A stretch of 64,000 nucleotides of DNA from Streptomyces macrolidinus (GCF_023887685.1 NZ_JAMWMR010000007.1:221525-285524); one strand, 5' to 3'; counted from the first letter of the stretch, positions 18,504 through 29,176 are shown. The notes: generated by a model not told the origin, from the sequence alone. Made by a program: numbers and translations.

Positions 18504-19614
18504 CGAACCCCTGGTCCTGGGGATCGAGACCTCCTGTGACGAGACCGGTGTCGGCGTCGTCCGCGGCACGACCCTCCTCGCGGACGCCGTCGCGTCCAGC
18601 GTCGACGAGCACGCGCGCTTCGGCGGTGTGGTCCCCGAGGTCGCCTCCCGCGCGCACCTCGAGGCCATGGTGCCGACCATCGACCGGGCGCTGAAGGAAG
18701 CCGGGGTGAGCGCGAAGGACCTCGACGGCATCGCGGTCACCGCCGGGCCCGGTCTCGCCGGCGCCCTGCTGGTCGGCGTCTCGGCGGCGAAGGCGTACGC
18801 GTACGCGCTGGGCAAGCCGCTGTACGGCGTCAACCACCTCGCCTCCCACATCTGCGTGGACCAGTTGGAGCACGGCGCGCTGCCGGAGCCCACGATGGCG
18901 CTGCTGGTGAGCGGCGGGCACTCCTCGCTGCTGCTGTCCACCGACATCACCTCCGACGTCCGGCCGATGGGAGCGACCATCGACGACGCGGCGGGCGAGG
19001 CCTTCGACAAGGTCGCGCGCGTGCTGAACCTCGGCTTCCCGGGCGGCCCGGTCATCGACCGGTACGCGAAGGAGGGCGACCCGCGGGCCATCGCGTTCCC
19101 GCGCGGTCTGACCGGGCCGCGCGACGCGGCGTACGACTTCTCCTTCTCCGGTCTGAAGACGGCCGTGGCCCGCTGGATCGAGGCCAAGCGGGCGGCGGGG
19201 GAGGAGGTGCCGGTGCGTGATGTGGCGGCCTCCTTCCAGGAGGCGGTGGTGGACGTGCTGACCCGCAAGGCCGTACGGGCCTGCCGCGACGAGGGCGTCG
19301 ACCATCTGATGATCGGCGGCGGTGTCGCGGCCAACTCCCGGCTGCGCGCGCTCGCCCAGGAGCGCTGCGAGGCGGCCGGTATCCGGCTGCGGGTGCCGCG
19401 GCCGAAGCTGTGCACGGACAACGGCGCGATGGTCGCGGCGCTGGGCGCCGAGATGGTGGCCCGCAACCGGGCCGCCTCCGACTGGGACCTGTCCGCGGAC
19501 TCCTCGCTGCCGGTGACGGACCCACACGTCCCCGGGAACGGGCACACGCACGCGCACTCCCACGACGCGCATGACCATGTGCACGAGATCAGCAAGGAGA
19601 ACCTGTACTCGTGA
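18496..19614 (+). CDS. tsaD: tRNA N6-adenosine threonylcarbamoyltransferase TsaD
   Basis: Transfers threonylcarbamoyl from TC-AMP to A37 of ANN-decoding tRNAs. The 372-residue protein has [14 protein letters not shown] at the N-terminus, the metal-binding HLASH (His114 and His118), the [10 protein letters not shown] strand, [12 protein letters not shown] and the C-terminal [11 protein letters not shown] with the third ligand. The core ends near residue 335; a further tail of about 35 residues contains eight histidines alternating with Ala, Thr or Asp. This tail is longer than in most TsaD proteins and could bind metal. Confidence 0.95.
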   Translation: MADEPLVLGIETSCDETGVGVVRGTTLLADAVASSVDEHARFGGVVPEVASRAHLEAMVPTIDRALKEAGVSAKDLDGIAVTAGPGLAGALLVGVSAAKAYAYALGKPLYGVNHLASHICVDQLEHGALPEPTMALLVSGGHSSLLLSTDITSDVRPMGATIDDAAGEAFDKVARVLNLGFPGGPVIDRYAKEGDPRAIAFPRGLTGPRDAAYDFSFSGLKTAVARWIEAKRAAGEEVPVRDVAASFQEAVVDVLTRKAVRACRDEGVDHLMIGGGVAANSRLRALAQERCEAAGIRLRVPRPKLCTDNGAMVAALGAEMVARNRAASDWDLSADSSLPVTDPHVPGNGHTHAHSHDAHDHVHEISKENLYS

Positions 19615-19868
19615 CGGTCGCGCTGATGTGGGAGGCACGGGCGGTGGCCGGCCGCGGCGAGGAGCTGCTGGCCTGGGCGCGGGCCCAGGAGCTGCCGTCG
19701 CCGCCGCTGCGCCGCGAGACCTTCCGCGCCCCCCAGGACCGGGTGCTCGTCATCACCTGGTGGGACGCGGACCTCACCGCCGATCTCCCCGAACTCCCCG
19801 ACCCCGCAGGGGAGTTGGTGACCCGGGCGGTGCACCGGTGGCGCTTCGAGTCGGTGTCCGAGGACTGA
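19611..19868 (+). CDS. Small hypothetical protein at the end of the tsa operon
   Basis: An 85-residue soluble product starting with GTG that overlaps the tsaD stop (GTGA), so it is very likely translated by coupling. The sequence [20 protein letters not shown] and VLVITWWD suggests a small alpha/beta domain like the dimeric ferredoxin-like barrel proteins. Function unknown. Confidence 0.75.
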   Translation: MTVALMWEARAVAGRGEELLAWARAQELPSPPLRRETFRAPQDRVLVITWWDADLTADLPELPDPAGELVTRAVHRWRFESVSED

Positions 19869-19904
19869 CCGGGGGCTGAGCGAGGGCCGAGCGGGGCCCG
19901 GCTC

Positions 19905-21101
19905 TCAGGCGTGGGCAGGGTGGCCCAGCAGCATCGTCGGCGCCCCCGCCACCCGCGTCAGGAACACGGTCAGCGCGTTCCTGCCCTGCGGCTTGGGCAG
20001 GACCTTGCGGCGCAGCTCCTCCGGCTCGACCGCCGAGCCGCGCTTCTTCACGGTCAGGACCCCCACCTCCCGCTCCCGCAGCAGGGCCTTCAACTTCTTG
20101 ACGTTGAAGGGGAGTCGGTCGGTGATCTCGTAGGCGGTGGCGTACGGGCAGGGGCGCAGCTCGTCCGCCGTCACGTACGCGATCGTCGCGTCGAGGAGAC
20201 CGCCGTCCAGCTCGTCGGCCACCTCCGCCACCAGATGCGCGCGGATCGCGGCGCCGTCGGGCTCGTAGAGATAGCGGCCGAGCGGGCGCACCGGGGGGTC
20301 CGGCAGGCCACGGCCGCGCAGCTCCCGCGGGCCGGGCAGCAGCGTCGCGCGGACGAGCCTCGGCTCCGTGCCGAACCACAGCACGGCCTCCTTCACATCC
20401 CCGCCGTCCGAGATCCACTCGGCCTCCGCCTCGGGCGGCACCGCCTCGTGCGGGATGCCGGGGGCGACCTTCAGGGCCGCGTGCGGGGCCTTCAGGGCCG
20501 TGGCCACGGCCCAGGACAGCGGGGGCGAGTAGGCCTCCGGGTCGAAGATCCGCCCGCCGGCCGAACGGCCGGACCGGCCGCCCCGCCGCGCCGGGTCGAC
20601 GAAGACGGCGTCGTACGAGGACACGTCGACGTCCGTGACATCGGCCTCGCGCACCTCGATCAGCGCGGACAGGCCGAGCGCCTCGGCGTTCGCCCGCGCC
20701 GCAGCCGCCGTCAGCGGGTCGCGGTCCACGGCGAGGACCCTGATCCCGGTCCGGGCGAGCGCGATGGCGTCACCGCCGATGCCGCAGCACAGATCGGCGA
20801 CGCTGGACACGCCGAGGGCGCGCAGCCGCCGGGCGCGATAGGTCGCGACCGTGGTCCGGGTGGACTGCTCGACGCCGTTCGGGGTGAAGAACATCCGCGC
20901 CGCGTCCTCGGCCCCGAACTTCGCCGCCGCCCGCTCGCGCAGCCGCGCCTGGGCGAGGGCCGCCGAGACCAGTTCGGCGGGGTGGTCGCGGCGCAGCCGG
21001 GTGGCGACGGCCAGTTCCTGTGCCGGAGCGGTGCCGCGCACCTCGTCGAGGAGGGCACGGCCCTCGGGGGTGCGCAGGGATGCGAAGGAGACGTCGTTCA
21101 C
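19905..21101 (-). CDS. Class I SAM-dependent methyltransferase with THUMP-like C-terminal domain
   Basis: A 398-residue protein. The SAM-binding motif I is VADLCCGIGGDAIALAR (about 105-121), followed by VLAVDRDPLTAAAARANAEA and the catalytic-site-like FVDPARR (about 175-181). The C-terminal part (RPCPYATAYEITDRLPFNVK to LTVKKRGSAVEPEELRRK) matches the THUMP-like domain of this family, which suggests an RNA substrate. The start is GTG at 21101; the frame runs on upstream through the deacetylase gene on the other strand, which is a shadow. Confidence 0.82.
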   Translation of the reverse strand: MNDVSFASLRTPEGRALLDEVRGTAPAQELAVATRLRRDHPAELVSAALAQARLRERAAAKFGAEDAARMFFTPNGVEQSTRTTVATYRARRLRALGVSSVADLCCGIGGDAIALARTGIRVLAVDRDPLTAAAARANAEALGLSALIEVREADVTDVDVSSYDAVFVDPARRGGRSGRSAGGRIFDPEAYSPPLSWAVATALKAPHAALKVAPGIPHEAVPPEAEAEWISDGGDVKEAVLWFGTEPRLVRATLLPGPRELRGRGLPDPPVRPLGRYLYEPDGAAIRAHLVAEVADELDGGLLDATIAYVTADELRPCPYATAYEITDRLPFNVKKLKALLREREVGVLTVKKRGSAVEPEELRRKVLPKPQGRNALTVFLTRVAGAPTMLLGHPAHA

Positions 21102-21191
21102 CAGGCCATTGTCGGCCAGTCGGTGGATGGCGTGTGCCCGGTCGCGGTGTCGGACCCCGGGGGCCGGGGGCGGCTGGAAGGATCCGGCACC

Positions 21192-22118
21192 ATGCGGCTC
21201 GTACGACAAGATGACGAAGGGCGTGCGAAGCATGTCCCGCGGGTCGGTGCGCTGACCGTGGCGTGCGCGGCCCTCGCCCTCCTGGCGCTCGCCGCCCTCG
21301 CCGCCGCGTGTTCCGGCGGCGGTGTGCCGGGAACGCTCGGCTCGCAGTCGCTGAAGGCGCCGCAGGGGCGCGCCCTCGACGGATACCCCGACAAGCCGCC
21401 CTCGTACGCCCAGCGCGCGGCAGCCGCCACCCGCTGGGGACTGGCGAAGGTGCCGCTGGTCGCGGCGCCCCCGGCGAAGAAGCCGGCGATCACCTTCCGC
21501 AAGGGCTTCGGGGTCCCGGGCGGCGCCGGACTGCCCCCGGTGTTCACGAGCGTCCCCACCAAGGACAAGGTCGTCTTCCTCACCATCGACGACGGCACGG
21601 ACAAGGACCCGGCGTTCCTGCGGATGATGAGCGAACTGCACGTCCCGTACACCGCGTTCCTCAGCGACACCGTCGTCGACGACGACTACGACTACTTCCG
21701 CGGGATGCGCGACCTCGGCGTCACGCTGGACAACCGCACCCTGCACGACCCCTATCTGCCCGGGATGTCCTACGAGGAACAGAAGAACGAGATCTGCGGC
21801 ATGCAGGACGTGATGAAGGAGCAGTTCGGCAGGCGCCCGACGGCCTTCCGGCCGCCGCAGGGCGCCTATGACAAGGAGACGCTGCGTGCCGCGCGGGACT
21901 GCGGCATCGCGTATGTGCCGCTCTGGAACGAGGAGATCTACCCCGACCACTGGGAGTACCGCGAGTGGGACCGCAGGCTGCACCCCGGCGACATCGTCCT
22001 GACCCACTTCAAGGGACCGTCGGACTGGGACGTCACGATGTCCGACCTGGTCCGCCGGTTCCTGAAGAAGGTCACCGACGACGGGTACGCGTTGGGGCGC
22101 CTGGAGGACTACCTGTGA
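21192..22118 (+). CDS. Polysaccharide deacetylase (NodB-like) lipoprotein
   Basis: A 308-residue lipoprotein: signal peptide with lipobox AALAAACSGG, a Pro/Lys linker, then a NodB homology domain from about residue 115. Motif 1 is TIDDG (Asp133, Asp134), the metal-His region is RTLHD, and motif 3 is RPPQGAYD instead of the usual RPPYG. The catalytic Asp is present, so activity on a wall or extracellular glycan is possible. The stop overlaps the next gene (GTGA), a tandem paralogue. Confidence 0.85.
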   Translation: MRLVRQDDEGRAKHVPRVGALTVACAALALLALAALAAACSGGGVPGTLGSQSLKAPQGRALDGYPDKPPSYAQRAAAATRWGLAKVPLVAAPPAKKPAITFRKGFGVPGGAGLPPVFTSVPTKDKVVFLTIDDGTDKDPAFLRMMSELHVPYTAFLSDTVVDDDYDYFRGMRDLGVTLDNRTLHDPYLPGMSYEEQKNEICGMQDVMKEQFGRRPTAFRPPQGAYDKETLRAARDCGIAYVPLWNEEIYPDHWEYREWDRRLHPGDIVLTHFKGPSDWDVTMSDLVRRFLKKVTDDGYALGRLEDYL

Positions 22119-22954
22119 GGGCGCGGCGGCCGATGCGCGCGCTCCTCGGCGGGGCGCTCGTCCTGATGCTCCTGTCCGGCTGCGCCCCCTCCGTCGACCC
22201 GATCGAACGGCTGGGCAAGAAGGCCGCGCAGAAGGTCCGCCCCTCGCACGGGCCGCACGAGGAGAGGTACCGGAACTGGGGCCTTGCCGCCCCGGTAACG
22301 CGCGCTCCCCGGCCGGTCCGCTCCCCGGGCCACGGCGCGGGTCCGGCGGGACCGGGCCTGCCGCCCGCCCTCGACCATGTGCCCACCCACGACAAGGTCG
22401 TCTTCCTGACCTACGGCGCGGACGCGGAGCAGGACCCCCGGTTCATCGACATGGTCCGCGAACTGCGGCTGCCGGTCAGCGTGTTCCTCGCGGACAGCTC
22501 CGTCGGACCCGGGTACGCGCGCGCCGCACGGCTGCGGGCGGCCGGCGCGAGCATCGAGAACCTCACCCTGCACCACGCCGAGCTGCGCGGGCTCTCCTAC
22601 CGGGCGCAGCGCGCCGAGATCTGCGGCCAGCAGGAGCGGCTGAGGGTGCGGCTGGGCGGCCTGCACCCCCGGCTGCTGCGCCCGCCGTACGGCACCTACG
22701 ACCGCACCACGTTCGAGGCGGCGGCGGACTGCGGCATCACGTCGCTGATCCTGTGGCGCCGCACGCCGGGCCGCGGCCCCGACGCGTACGAGAGGGACGC
22801 GCCCCTGCACCCCGGCGACATCCTCCGGCCCCATGTCCAGCCCCACGAGGAGGAGAGCCGCCCGCCCGCCTCCCTGACGACGGAGACGGCACGCCTGCTG
22901 CGCCGCATCCAGGAGAGCGGGTTCACGGTGGGGCGACTGGAGGACTATCTGTAG
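22115..22954 (+). CDS. Degenerate NodB-like lipoprotein, paralogue of the preceding gene
   Basis: A 279-residue lipoprotein with lipobox LLSGC. It aligns along its length with the upstream protein (shared DKVVFLT, LTLH, RPPYGTYDRTTFEAAADCGI and the identical end GRLEDYL), so the pair arose by duplication. Motif 1, TIDDG in the first copy, is TYGAD here (Gly101 and Ala102), removing the catalytic base and a metal ligand. Motif 3 is canonical. Probably a non-catalytic glycan-binding protein. GTG at 22115 overlaps the previous stop; ATG at 22133 is an alternative start. Confidence 0.82.
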   Translation: MRARRPMRALLGGALVLMLLSGCAPSVDPIERLGKKAAQKVRPSHGPHEERYRNWGLAAPVTRAPRPVRSPGHGAGPAGPGLPPALDHVPTHDKVVFLTYGADAEQDPRFIDMVRELRLPVSVFLADSSVGPGYARAARLRAAGASIENLTLHHAELRGLSYRAQRAEICGQQERLRVRLGGLHPRLLRPPYGTYDRTTFEAAADCGITSLILWRRTPGRGPDAYERDAPLHPGDILRPHVQPHEEESRPPASLTTETARLLRRIQESGFTVGRLEDYL

Positions 22955-22991
22955 CCCGGCCGGGCCCCGCGCGACGCCGCACCGCGCACAA

Positions 22992-23018
22992 TTGGCACTC
23001 CGCTTGACCGAGTGCTAA
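22992..23018 (+). promoter_or_regulatory. CIRCE operator 1 overlapping the groES promoter
   Basis: TTGGCACTC, a 9-base spacer, then GAGTGCTAA: near-consensus site for the HrcA heat-shock repressor. The spacer contains TTGACC (23004-23009), and about 17 bases further on ATAGTC (23027-23032) makes a -10 box, so HrcA would cover the -35 region. Confidence 0.85.
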
Positions 23019-23038
23019 TCGCGGTCATAGTCTCGGCT

Positions 23039-23065
23039 CTGGCACTCACCACCGGAGAGTGCCAA
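23039..23065 (+). promoter_or_regulatory. CIRCE operator 2
   Basis: CTGGCACTC, a 9-base spacer, then GAGTGCCAA. A second HrcA-type site, 20 bases after the first and downstream of the predicted transcription start, in the groES leader. Confidence 0.8.
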
Positions 23066-23164
23066 CACAGCGACGGGCAGGTCCGGCACCCGCGACGACG
23101 GATCGACCTGGTCGCCACCTCAGACAGTTAACCCCGTGAGATCTCCGAAGGGGGAGGTCGGATC

Positions 23165-23473
23165 GTGACGACCGCCAGCTCCAAGGTTGCCATCAAGCCG
23201 CTCGAGGACCGCATCGTGGTCCAGCCGCTCGACGCCGAGCAGACCACCGCCTCTGGCCTGGTCATCCCGGACACCGCGAAGGAGAAGCCCCAGGAGGGCG
23301 TCGTCCTCGCGGTGGGCCCGGGCCGCGTCGAGGACGGCAAGCGCGTCGAGCTCGACGTCAAGGTCGGCGACGTCGTGCTCTACAGCAAGTACGGCGGCAC
23401 CGAGGTGAAGTACAACAACGAGGAGTACCTCGTTCTCTCGGCTCGCGACGTGCTCGCGATCGTCGAGAAGTAA
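23165..23473 (+). CDS. groES: Co-chaperonin GroES
   Basis: Heptameric lid of the GroEL chamber. The 102-residue product has the core [20 protein letters not shown], the mobile loop with [16 protein letters not shown] and the [14 protein letters not shown] end. The start is GTG after GGGGGAGG. Regulated with groEL by the two CIRCE operators upstream. Confidence 0.98.
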   Translation: MTTASSKVAIKPLEDRIVVQPLDAEQTTASGLVIPDTAKEKPQEGVVLAVGPGRVEDGKRVELDVKVGDVVLYSKYGGTEVKYNNEEYLVLSARDVLAIVEK

Positions 23474-23496
23474 TTCACCGAAGCAGACTGCTTTGA

Positions 23497-25248
<1,752 letters not shown>

Positions 25249-25269
25249 CCCAGGCCACAGGCGCCACTG

Positions 25270-25302
25270 AGGTCCGGCACCCCCACGGAGGGTGCCGGAC
25301 CT
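25270..25302 (+). terminator. Terminator after groEL
   Basis: AGGTCCGGCACCC (25270-25282) pairs exactly with GGGTGCCGGACCT (25290-25302) around a 7-base loop. Confidence 0.85.
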
Positions 25303-25350
25303 TCGCGCTGTCCGGGCAGTCCGGGGCCGTCCGAGGCCGTCCGGGTCCGT

Positions 25351-26058
25351 TCAGGTCTCCAGGGCGTCGAGCGCGCCGAGCTGCTCCATCAGCCCGAGCT
25401 GGTCGTGCTGCCACCAGGTCTCGGCGATCTTCCCGTCCTCGCTGAACCGCAGCAGGGTCATCCCGCTCATGGTGACGTCGCGCCCGGTGGGCGTGATCCC
25501 GAGGAACTCGCCCTTGTGCCGGGCGTTCCACGTCCACAGGACGCAGACCCGGTCGCCCTGGGCGATCACGTCATCGAGGGTGAACGCCGCGTCGAAGGCG
25601 CCGCGCCATACGTCGTACTCGCGCCGGAGCGCGTCGAGACCGATCGTGTCCTGGGCGTTCACGGGATCATGGCTGTGGCAGTCCTCCGTGATCAGGTCGT
25701 TGAGCGGCGGCAGTTCGCCCTCGGTCGTCAGCGTCTCGAAGAACCGCCGGGCGTTCGCCGCGTACAACTGCTCGTCCCGGATCACGTCCAGCTCGGTGAA
25801 CGTGGGCGTCCCGTCGCACAGGGCGACCATCTCGCGGAAGATCTTCTCGCTCTCGGGCAGGTGCGCGGTGCGCATCGCCTCCTCGTACGAGGGGAACTCC
25901 ACGATCTCGATGAAGTGCGAGGCGTCGGCCCGGTCCTTGCCGATCACGCTGTGCGTCGCGGTCCGTCTGCCCCGGGTCTGCTCGACCCACGCCTCCATGA
26001 TCCGGTTCATCTCGTCGAACCGACGGGTCCTGCAGTCGATGAGCCGCACATATGTCAT
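25351..26058 (-). CDS. Two-domain protein: dimeric alpha/beta barrel plus SnoaL-like
   Basis: A 235-residue soluble protein. The first 100 residues (MTYVRLIDCRTRRFDEMNR to FTELDVIRDEQL) look like a dimeric ferredoxin-like alpha/beta barrel of the antibiotic-monooxygenase type. Residues 105-235 (NARRFFETLTTEGELPPLND, then DRVCVLWTWNARHKGEFLGI and GKIAETWWQHDQ) match the SnoaL-like NTF2 fold. Function unknown; such proteins often act on small hydrophobic molecules. The start ATG at 26058 follows GGAGG. Convergent with groEL. Confidence 0.78.
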   Translation of the reverse strand: MTYVRLIDCRTRRFDEMNRIMEAWVEQTRGRRTATHSVIGKDRADASHFIEIVEFPSYEEAMRTAHLPESEKIFREMVALCDGTPTFTELDVIRDEQLYAANARRFFETLTTEGELPPLNDLITEDCHSHDPVNAQDTIGLDALRREYDVWRGAFDAAFTLDDVIAQGDRVCVLWTWNARHKGEFLGITPTGRDVTMSGMTLLRFSEDGKIAETWWQHDQLGLMEQLGALDALET

Positions 26059-26162
26059 GACGCCGCCTCCGGCCCCCCTGAGTCCGGCAGATACGGTCAA
26101 TTTTCCCACCCGAGGGGCGCCGCCACCCGTCCTCCGACCCGGCGCCGAAGTCGGTGATCGCC

Positions 26163-26936
26163 CTAGCGCGGCCCGTACTTGCGCCCCGTCCGCGAGGTCA
26201 CCCCGCCCAGCAGCCCGCGCGGCGTCACCTTCACCACGCCCATCAGCGCCTTGTACCGCGGGTCCGGAACGGACAGCGACTTGCCCCGCGCCAGATCCGC
26301 CAGCGCCGCGGCGACCAGCTTGTCCGCATCCAGCCACATCCAGTTCGGGATGTTGCTCGTGCCCATCCCGGCCCGCTCGTGGAACTCCGTACGGACGAAG
26401 CCGGGACACAGCACCATCAGCCGTACGCCCGAGTCGGCCAGGTCCCGCGCGGCGCCCTGCGTGAACTGCACGACCCACGCCTTGGACGCGCCGTAGGTGC
26501 CGCGCGGCACGAACGCCGCGACCGAGGCCACATTGACGACCCCGCCGCGCCCGCGCGAGCGCATCGCCTCCGCCGCCGCGGTCGTCAGCCGCAGCACGGC
26601 CTCGCAGTGCACCTTGAGCATGCGCAGCTCGTCGGCCATCGGGACGTCGAGATAGCGGCCCTTGTTGCCGAAGCCCGCGTTGTTGATGAGCAGATCGACC
26701 GGGTTCCTGAGGTCGGACAGCCGCGCGGCCACCGTCTCGATGCCCTCGTCCGTCGCGAGGTCCGCCGCCAGCACCTCCGCCTCGATGCCGTGCCGGTCGT
26801 GCAACTCCGTCGCCTGCTCCCGCAGCCGCTGGGCGTCGCGGGCCACCAGGACGAGATCATGGCCGTCGGCGGCGAGGCGTCGTGCGAACGCGGCGCCGAT
26901 GCCCGCGGTCGCTCCCGTAATCAGAGCCGTTGTCAT
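26163..26936 (-). CDS. Short-chain dehydrogenase/reductase
   Basis: A 257-residue classical SDR: the cofactor loop TGATAGIGAAFARRLA (residues 8-23), NNAG (near 88), catalytic Ser in NVASVAAFVPRG and YGASK for Tyr/Lys. The Arg-containing LVLVARDAQRL after beta-2 suggests NADPH preference. The tail has a basic C-terminus (TSRTGRKYGPR). The family (DltE/YqjQ type) acts on varied aldehydes and ketones; the substrate is unknown. Confidence 0.87.
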   Translation of the reverse strand: MTTALITGATAGIGAAFARRLAADGHDLVLVARDAQRLREQATELHDRHGIEAEVLAADLATDEGIETVAARLSDLRNPVDLLINNAGFGNKGRYLDVPMADELRMLKVHCEAVLRLTTAAAEAMRSRGRGGVVNVASVAAFVPRGTYGASKAWVVQFTQGAARDLADSGVRLMVLCPGFVRTEFHERAGMGTSNIPNWMWLDADKLVAAALADLARGKSLSVPDPRYKALMGVVKVTPRGLLGGVTSRTGRKYGPR

Positions 26937-27013
26937 GGGCCAACGATAGTGACCCGGAGCGCACGAGTCCGCCCACCGGACAGGCCCGTTCACCCACTCT
27001 TCCGCCAACGCCC

Positions 27014-27700
27014 CTACGATGTCGGCCGGTTGTCCGCCGCGTATGTGCGCACGTACTCCCGGGCCGCCGCCAGGCTCTCCGGGTGCAGCGCCTCGCCCGC
27101 CGCCAACAGGCTTGGCAGCAGGTGCCGTTCCGTGGTCGACGCCCGGAACTGGAGGGCGACCGTCACCTCGTGGTCGGGCCGGTGCACGATCTCGACGGGG
27201 TCCCCGGCCCGGATCTCGCCCGGCTCGATCACCCGCAGATACGCGCCGGGCGCCCCCTGCCGCGTGAACCGCTTGACCCAGCCGCTCTCCCCGAGGTGCC
27301 CCTGGAAGGTACGGCACGGGATCCGCCCGGAGGTGACCTCGAGCAGCAGTTCGGCGCCGACGCGCCAGCGCTCGCCGATCAGCGCCCCTGACACGTCGAT
27401 CCCCTGCGTGGTGAGGTTCTCGCCGAACGAGCCGCTCGGCAGGGGACGGCCCAGCTCACGCTCCCAGGCGTCCAACTCCTCGCGGGCGAACGCGTAGACC
27501 GCCTGGTCGTCGCCGCCGTGGTGCCGCAGATCGCACACGGCGTCCCCGGCCAGCCCGCTCGCACCCGTTCCCTTCGGGCCGGGCGCGGCCACCCGGACCG
27601 GCCCGTCCACCGGCCGCTTGTCGATACCGGTCACGCCTTCCGCCTGATCGGTGTACTCGACGGCCTCGGGGCGGCCCAGGTTCAGTGACAGAAGCTTCAT
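27014..27700 (-). CDS. MOSC-domain protein
   Basis: A 228-residue protein with the MOSC pattern: DLRHHGGDDQAVYAFAREEL (about 58-77), GSFGENLTTQGID (about 90-102) and the conserved cysteine in GRIPCRTFQGHLG (about 126-138). YiiM-like proteins of this type are molybdenum-cofactor-dependent reductases that detoxify hydroxylated or N-oxide compounds; that activity is inferred from the family. Transcribed away from the LysR gene next door. Confidence 0.88.
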   Translation of the reverse strand: MKLLSLNLGRPEAVEYTDQAEGVTGIDKRPVDGPVRVAAPGPKGTGASGLAGDAVCDLRHHGGDDQAVYAFAREELDAWERELGRPLPSGSFGENLTTQGIDVSGALIGERWRVGAELLLEVTSGRIPCRTFQGHLGESGWVKRFTRQGAPGAYLRVIEPGEIRAGDPVEIVHRPDHEVTVALQFRASTTERHLLPSLLAAGEALHPESLAAAREYVRTYAADNRPTS

Positions 27701-27710
27701 GTCCGCACCG

Positions 27711-27775
27711 TAGGCGATATGCGGTCCCGCGGCGTAGGCGTAGGCGTAGGCGCAGGTGCAGGCGATATGCGATCA
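27711..27775. repeat. Hexanucleotide repeats flanked by a 17-bp direct repeat
   Basis: GTAGGCGATATGCGGTC (27711-27727) and GCAGGCGATATGCGATC (27759-27775) flank about five units of a GGCGTA/GGCGCA hexamer. The block lies in the divergent gap between the MOSC and LysR genes. The outer repeat includes CGATATGCGATCAAAGC, similar to CGCTTATGCTCAAAGC near 27812, so part may be a LysR-type operator. Confidence 0.45.
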
Positions 27776-27828
27776 AAGCGTCGGCGCGATATTCGTCGCC
27801 GCACCCAAGAATCGCTTATGCTCAAAGC

Positions 27829-28725
27829 GTGATCGAGGCCCGACACCTCCGTGTGCTCCGCGCCGTGGCCGCCAGTGGCTCCTTCTCTGCGGCGGCGCGC
27901 GAACTGGGCTGCACCCAGCCCGCCGTCAGCCAGCAGATGAAGGCGCTGGAGACGTCCGTCGGCACGCCCCTGCTGATCCGCAGCGGCCGTGAGATGCGTC
28001 TGACGCAGGCCGGCGAGGCGCTCGTACGGCATGCGACAGGCATCCTCGCCGGGCTGACCGCCGCCGAGGAGGAGGTCGCCGCCATCGCGGGCCTCAGGGC
28101 CGGCCGGGTCCGCCTCGTCTCCTTCCCGAGCGGCAGCTCCACGCTCGTCCCCACCGCGCTCGCCGCGCTGCGCGCCGCGCATCCCGGCACCCGGGTCTCC
28201 CTCGAGGAGGCCGAGCCCCCCGAGTCCGTCGAGAAGCTGCGCGCCGGTGACTGCGATGTCGCGCTCGCCTTCCGCTACGAGGGAGCGGCGGGCGTCGAGG
28301 AGTGGGACGACCTGATCGTCCGCCCCCTGCTCTCCGACCGCCTCGTCGCCCTGGTCCCCGAGCGCCATCGGCTGGCGCGCGCGGAGTCCGTCGCCATCGG
28401 CGACCTCGCGAGGGAGTCGTGGATCGCGGGCTGTTCGCGCTGCCGGGGCCAGCTCGTCCAGGTGTGCGAGAGCGCGGGCTTCTCCCCGCGCATCGACTTC
28501 GCGACCGACGACTTCCCGGCGGTGGCCGGTCTGGTCGCGGCCGGTCTCGGGGTGGCCGTCCTGCCGCAGCTCGCGATCGAGTCCGTACGGCCGAGGGGCG
28601 CGCGTCCCATCGCGCTGGAGCCCGCGGTGCGGCGGGAGATCGTCGCGCTCACCCTGCCCGACCTGGCCCAGGTGCCGGCGGTGGCGGCGATGCTCGGGAA
28701 GCTGGCACGGGCGGCGGGACGCTGA
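27829..28725 (+). CDS. LysR-family transcriptional regulator
   Basis: A 298-residue regulator: N-terminal winged helix-turn-helix (LRVLRAVAASGSFSAAAREL, then GCTQPAVSQQMKALE), a linker, and the periplasmic-binding-like effector domain from about residue 90. The start is GTG with TTATGCT ending 6 bases before it and no Shine-Dalgarno, suggesting a leaderless message. It faces away from the MOSC gene, the likely first regulatory target given the shared repeats between them. The inducer is unknown. Confidence 0.88.
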   Translation: MIEARHLRVLRAVAASGSFSAAARELGCTQPAVSQQMKALETSVGTPLLIRSGREMRLTQAGEALVRHATGILAGLTAAEEEVAAIAGLRAGRVRLVSFPSGSSTLVPTALAALRAAHPGTRVSLEEAEPPESVEKLRAGDCDVALAFRYEGAAGVEEWDDLIVRPLLSDRLVALVPERHRLARAESVAIGDLARESWIAGCSRCRGQLVQVCESAGFSPRIDFATDDFPAVAGLVAAGLGVAVLPQLAIESVRPRGARPIALEPAVRREIVALTLPDLAQVPAVAAMLGKLARAAGR

Positions 28726-28804
28726 GGCCGTCTGCCGTGCGGGCGCACCCGCCGGGCGGCGTGTTCGGGTAACCCTCTTGGGCTACACCTGGCCGCACAA
28801 GTAT

Positions 28805-28824
28805 GGGCACGCCCGTGCGTGCCC
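28805..28824. terminator. Hairpin between convergent lysR-type gene and whiD
   Basis: GGGCACGC (28805-28812) pairs with GCGTGCCC (28817-28824) across a 4-base loop. Confidence 0.55.
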
Positions 28825-28843
28825 GCGTCGCAGAAACGTTCTT

Positions 28844-29176
28844 TCAGTTGTTCGGGGCGGCCGTGCCCCCGTTGGTCGTCGATGCCGGTACCAGCCGGTT
28901 GCGTGCTCGACCCATCAGCTCTTCGCGCTCGTCCTCGGTCAGTCCGCCCCATACGCCGTACGGCTCCCGCACCGCCAGTGCGTGGGCCGCGCACTCCGCG
29001 CGTACGGGGCATCTCATACAGACCTCTTTGGCCGAGTTCTCGCGCGCGCTCCGCGCCGCGCCGCGCTCACCTTCCGGATGGAAGAAGAGCGAGCTGTCGA
29101 CCCCACGGCAGGCCGCATGGAGCTGCCAGTCCCACAGATCCGCGTTCGGTCCGGGAAGGCGGGAGAAGTCTGCCAT
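28844..29176 (-). CDS. whiD: WhiB-like [4Fe-4S] protein WhiD
   Basis: Developmental regulator needed for spore maturation in Streptomyces. The 110-residue product has the four cluster cysteines C23, C53, C56 and C62 (C-x29-C-x2-C-x5-C) and the GVWGG turn followed by the basic tail RARNRL. The N-terminus MADFSRLPGP and the position next to bldM identify WhiD rather than other Wbl proteins. The start ATG at 29176 has AAGGGG 7 bases before it; upstream in-frame codons are not needed. Divergent from bldM. Confidence 0.94.
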   Translation of the reverse strand: MADFSRLPGPNADLWDWQLHAACRGVDSSLFFHPEGERGAARSARENSAKEVCMRCPVRAECAAHALAVREPYGVWGGLTEDEREELMGRARNRLVPASTTNGGTAAPNN

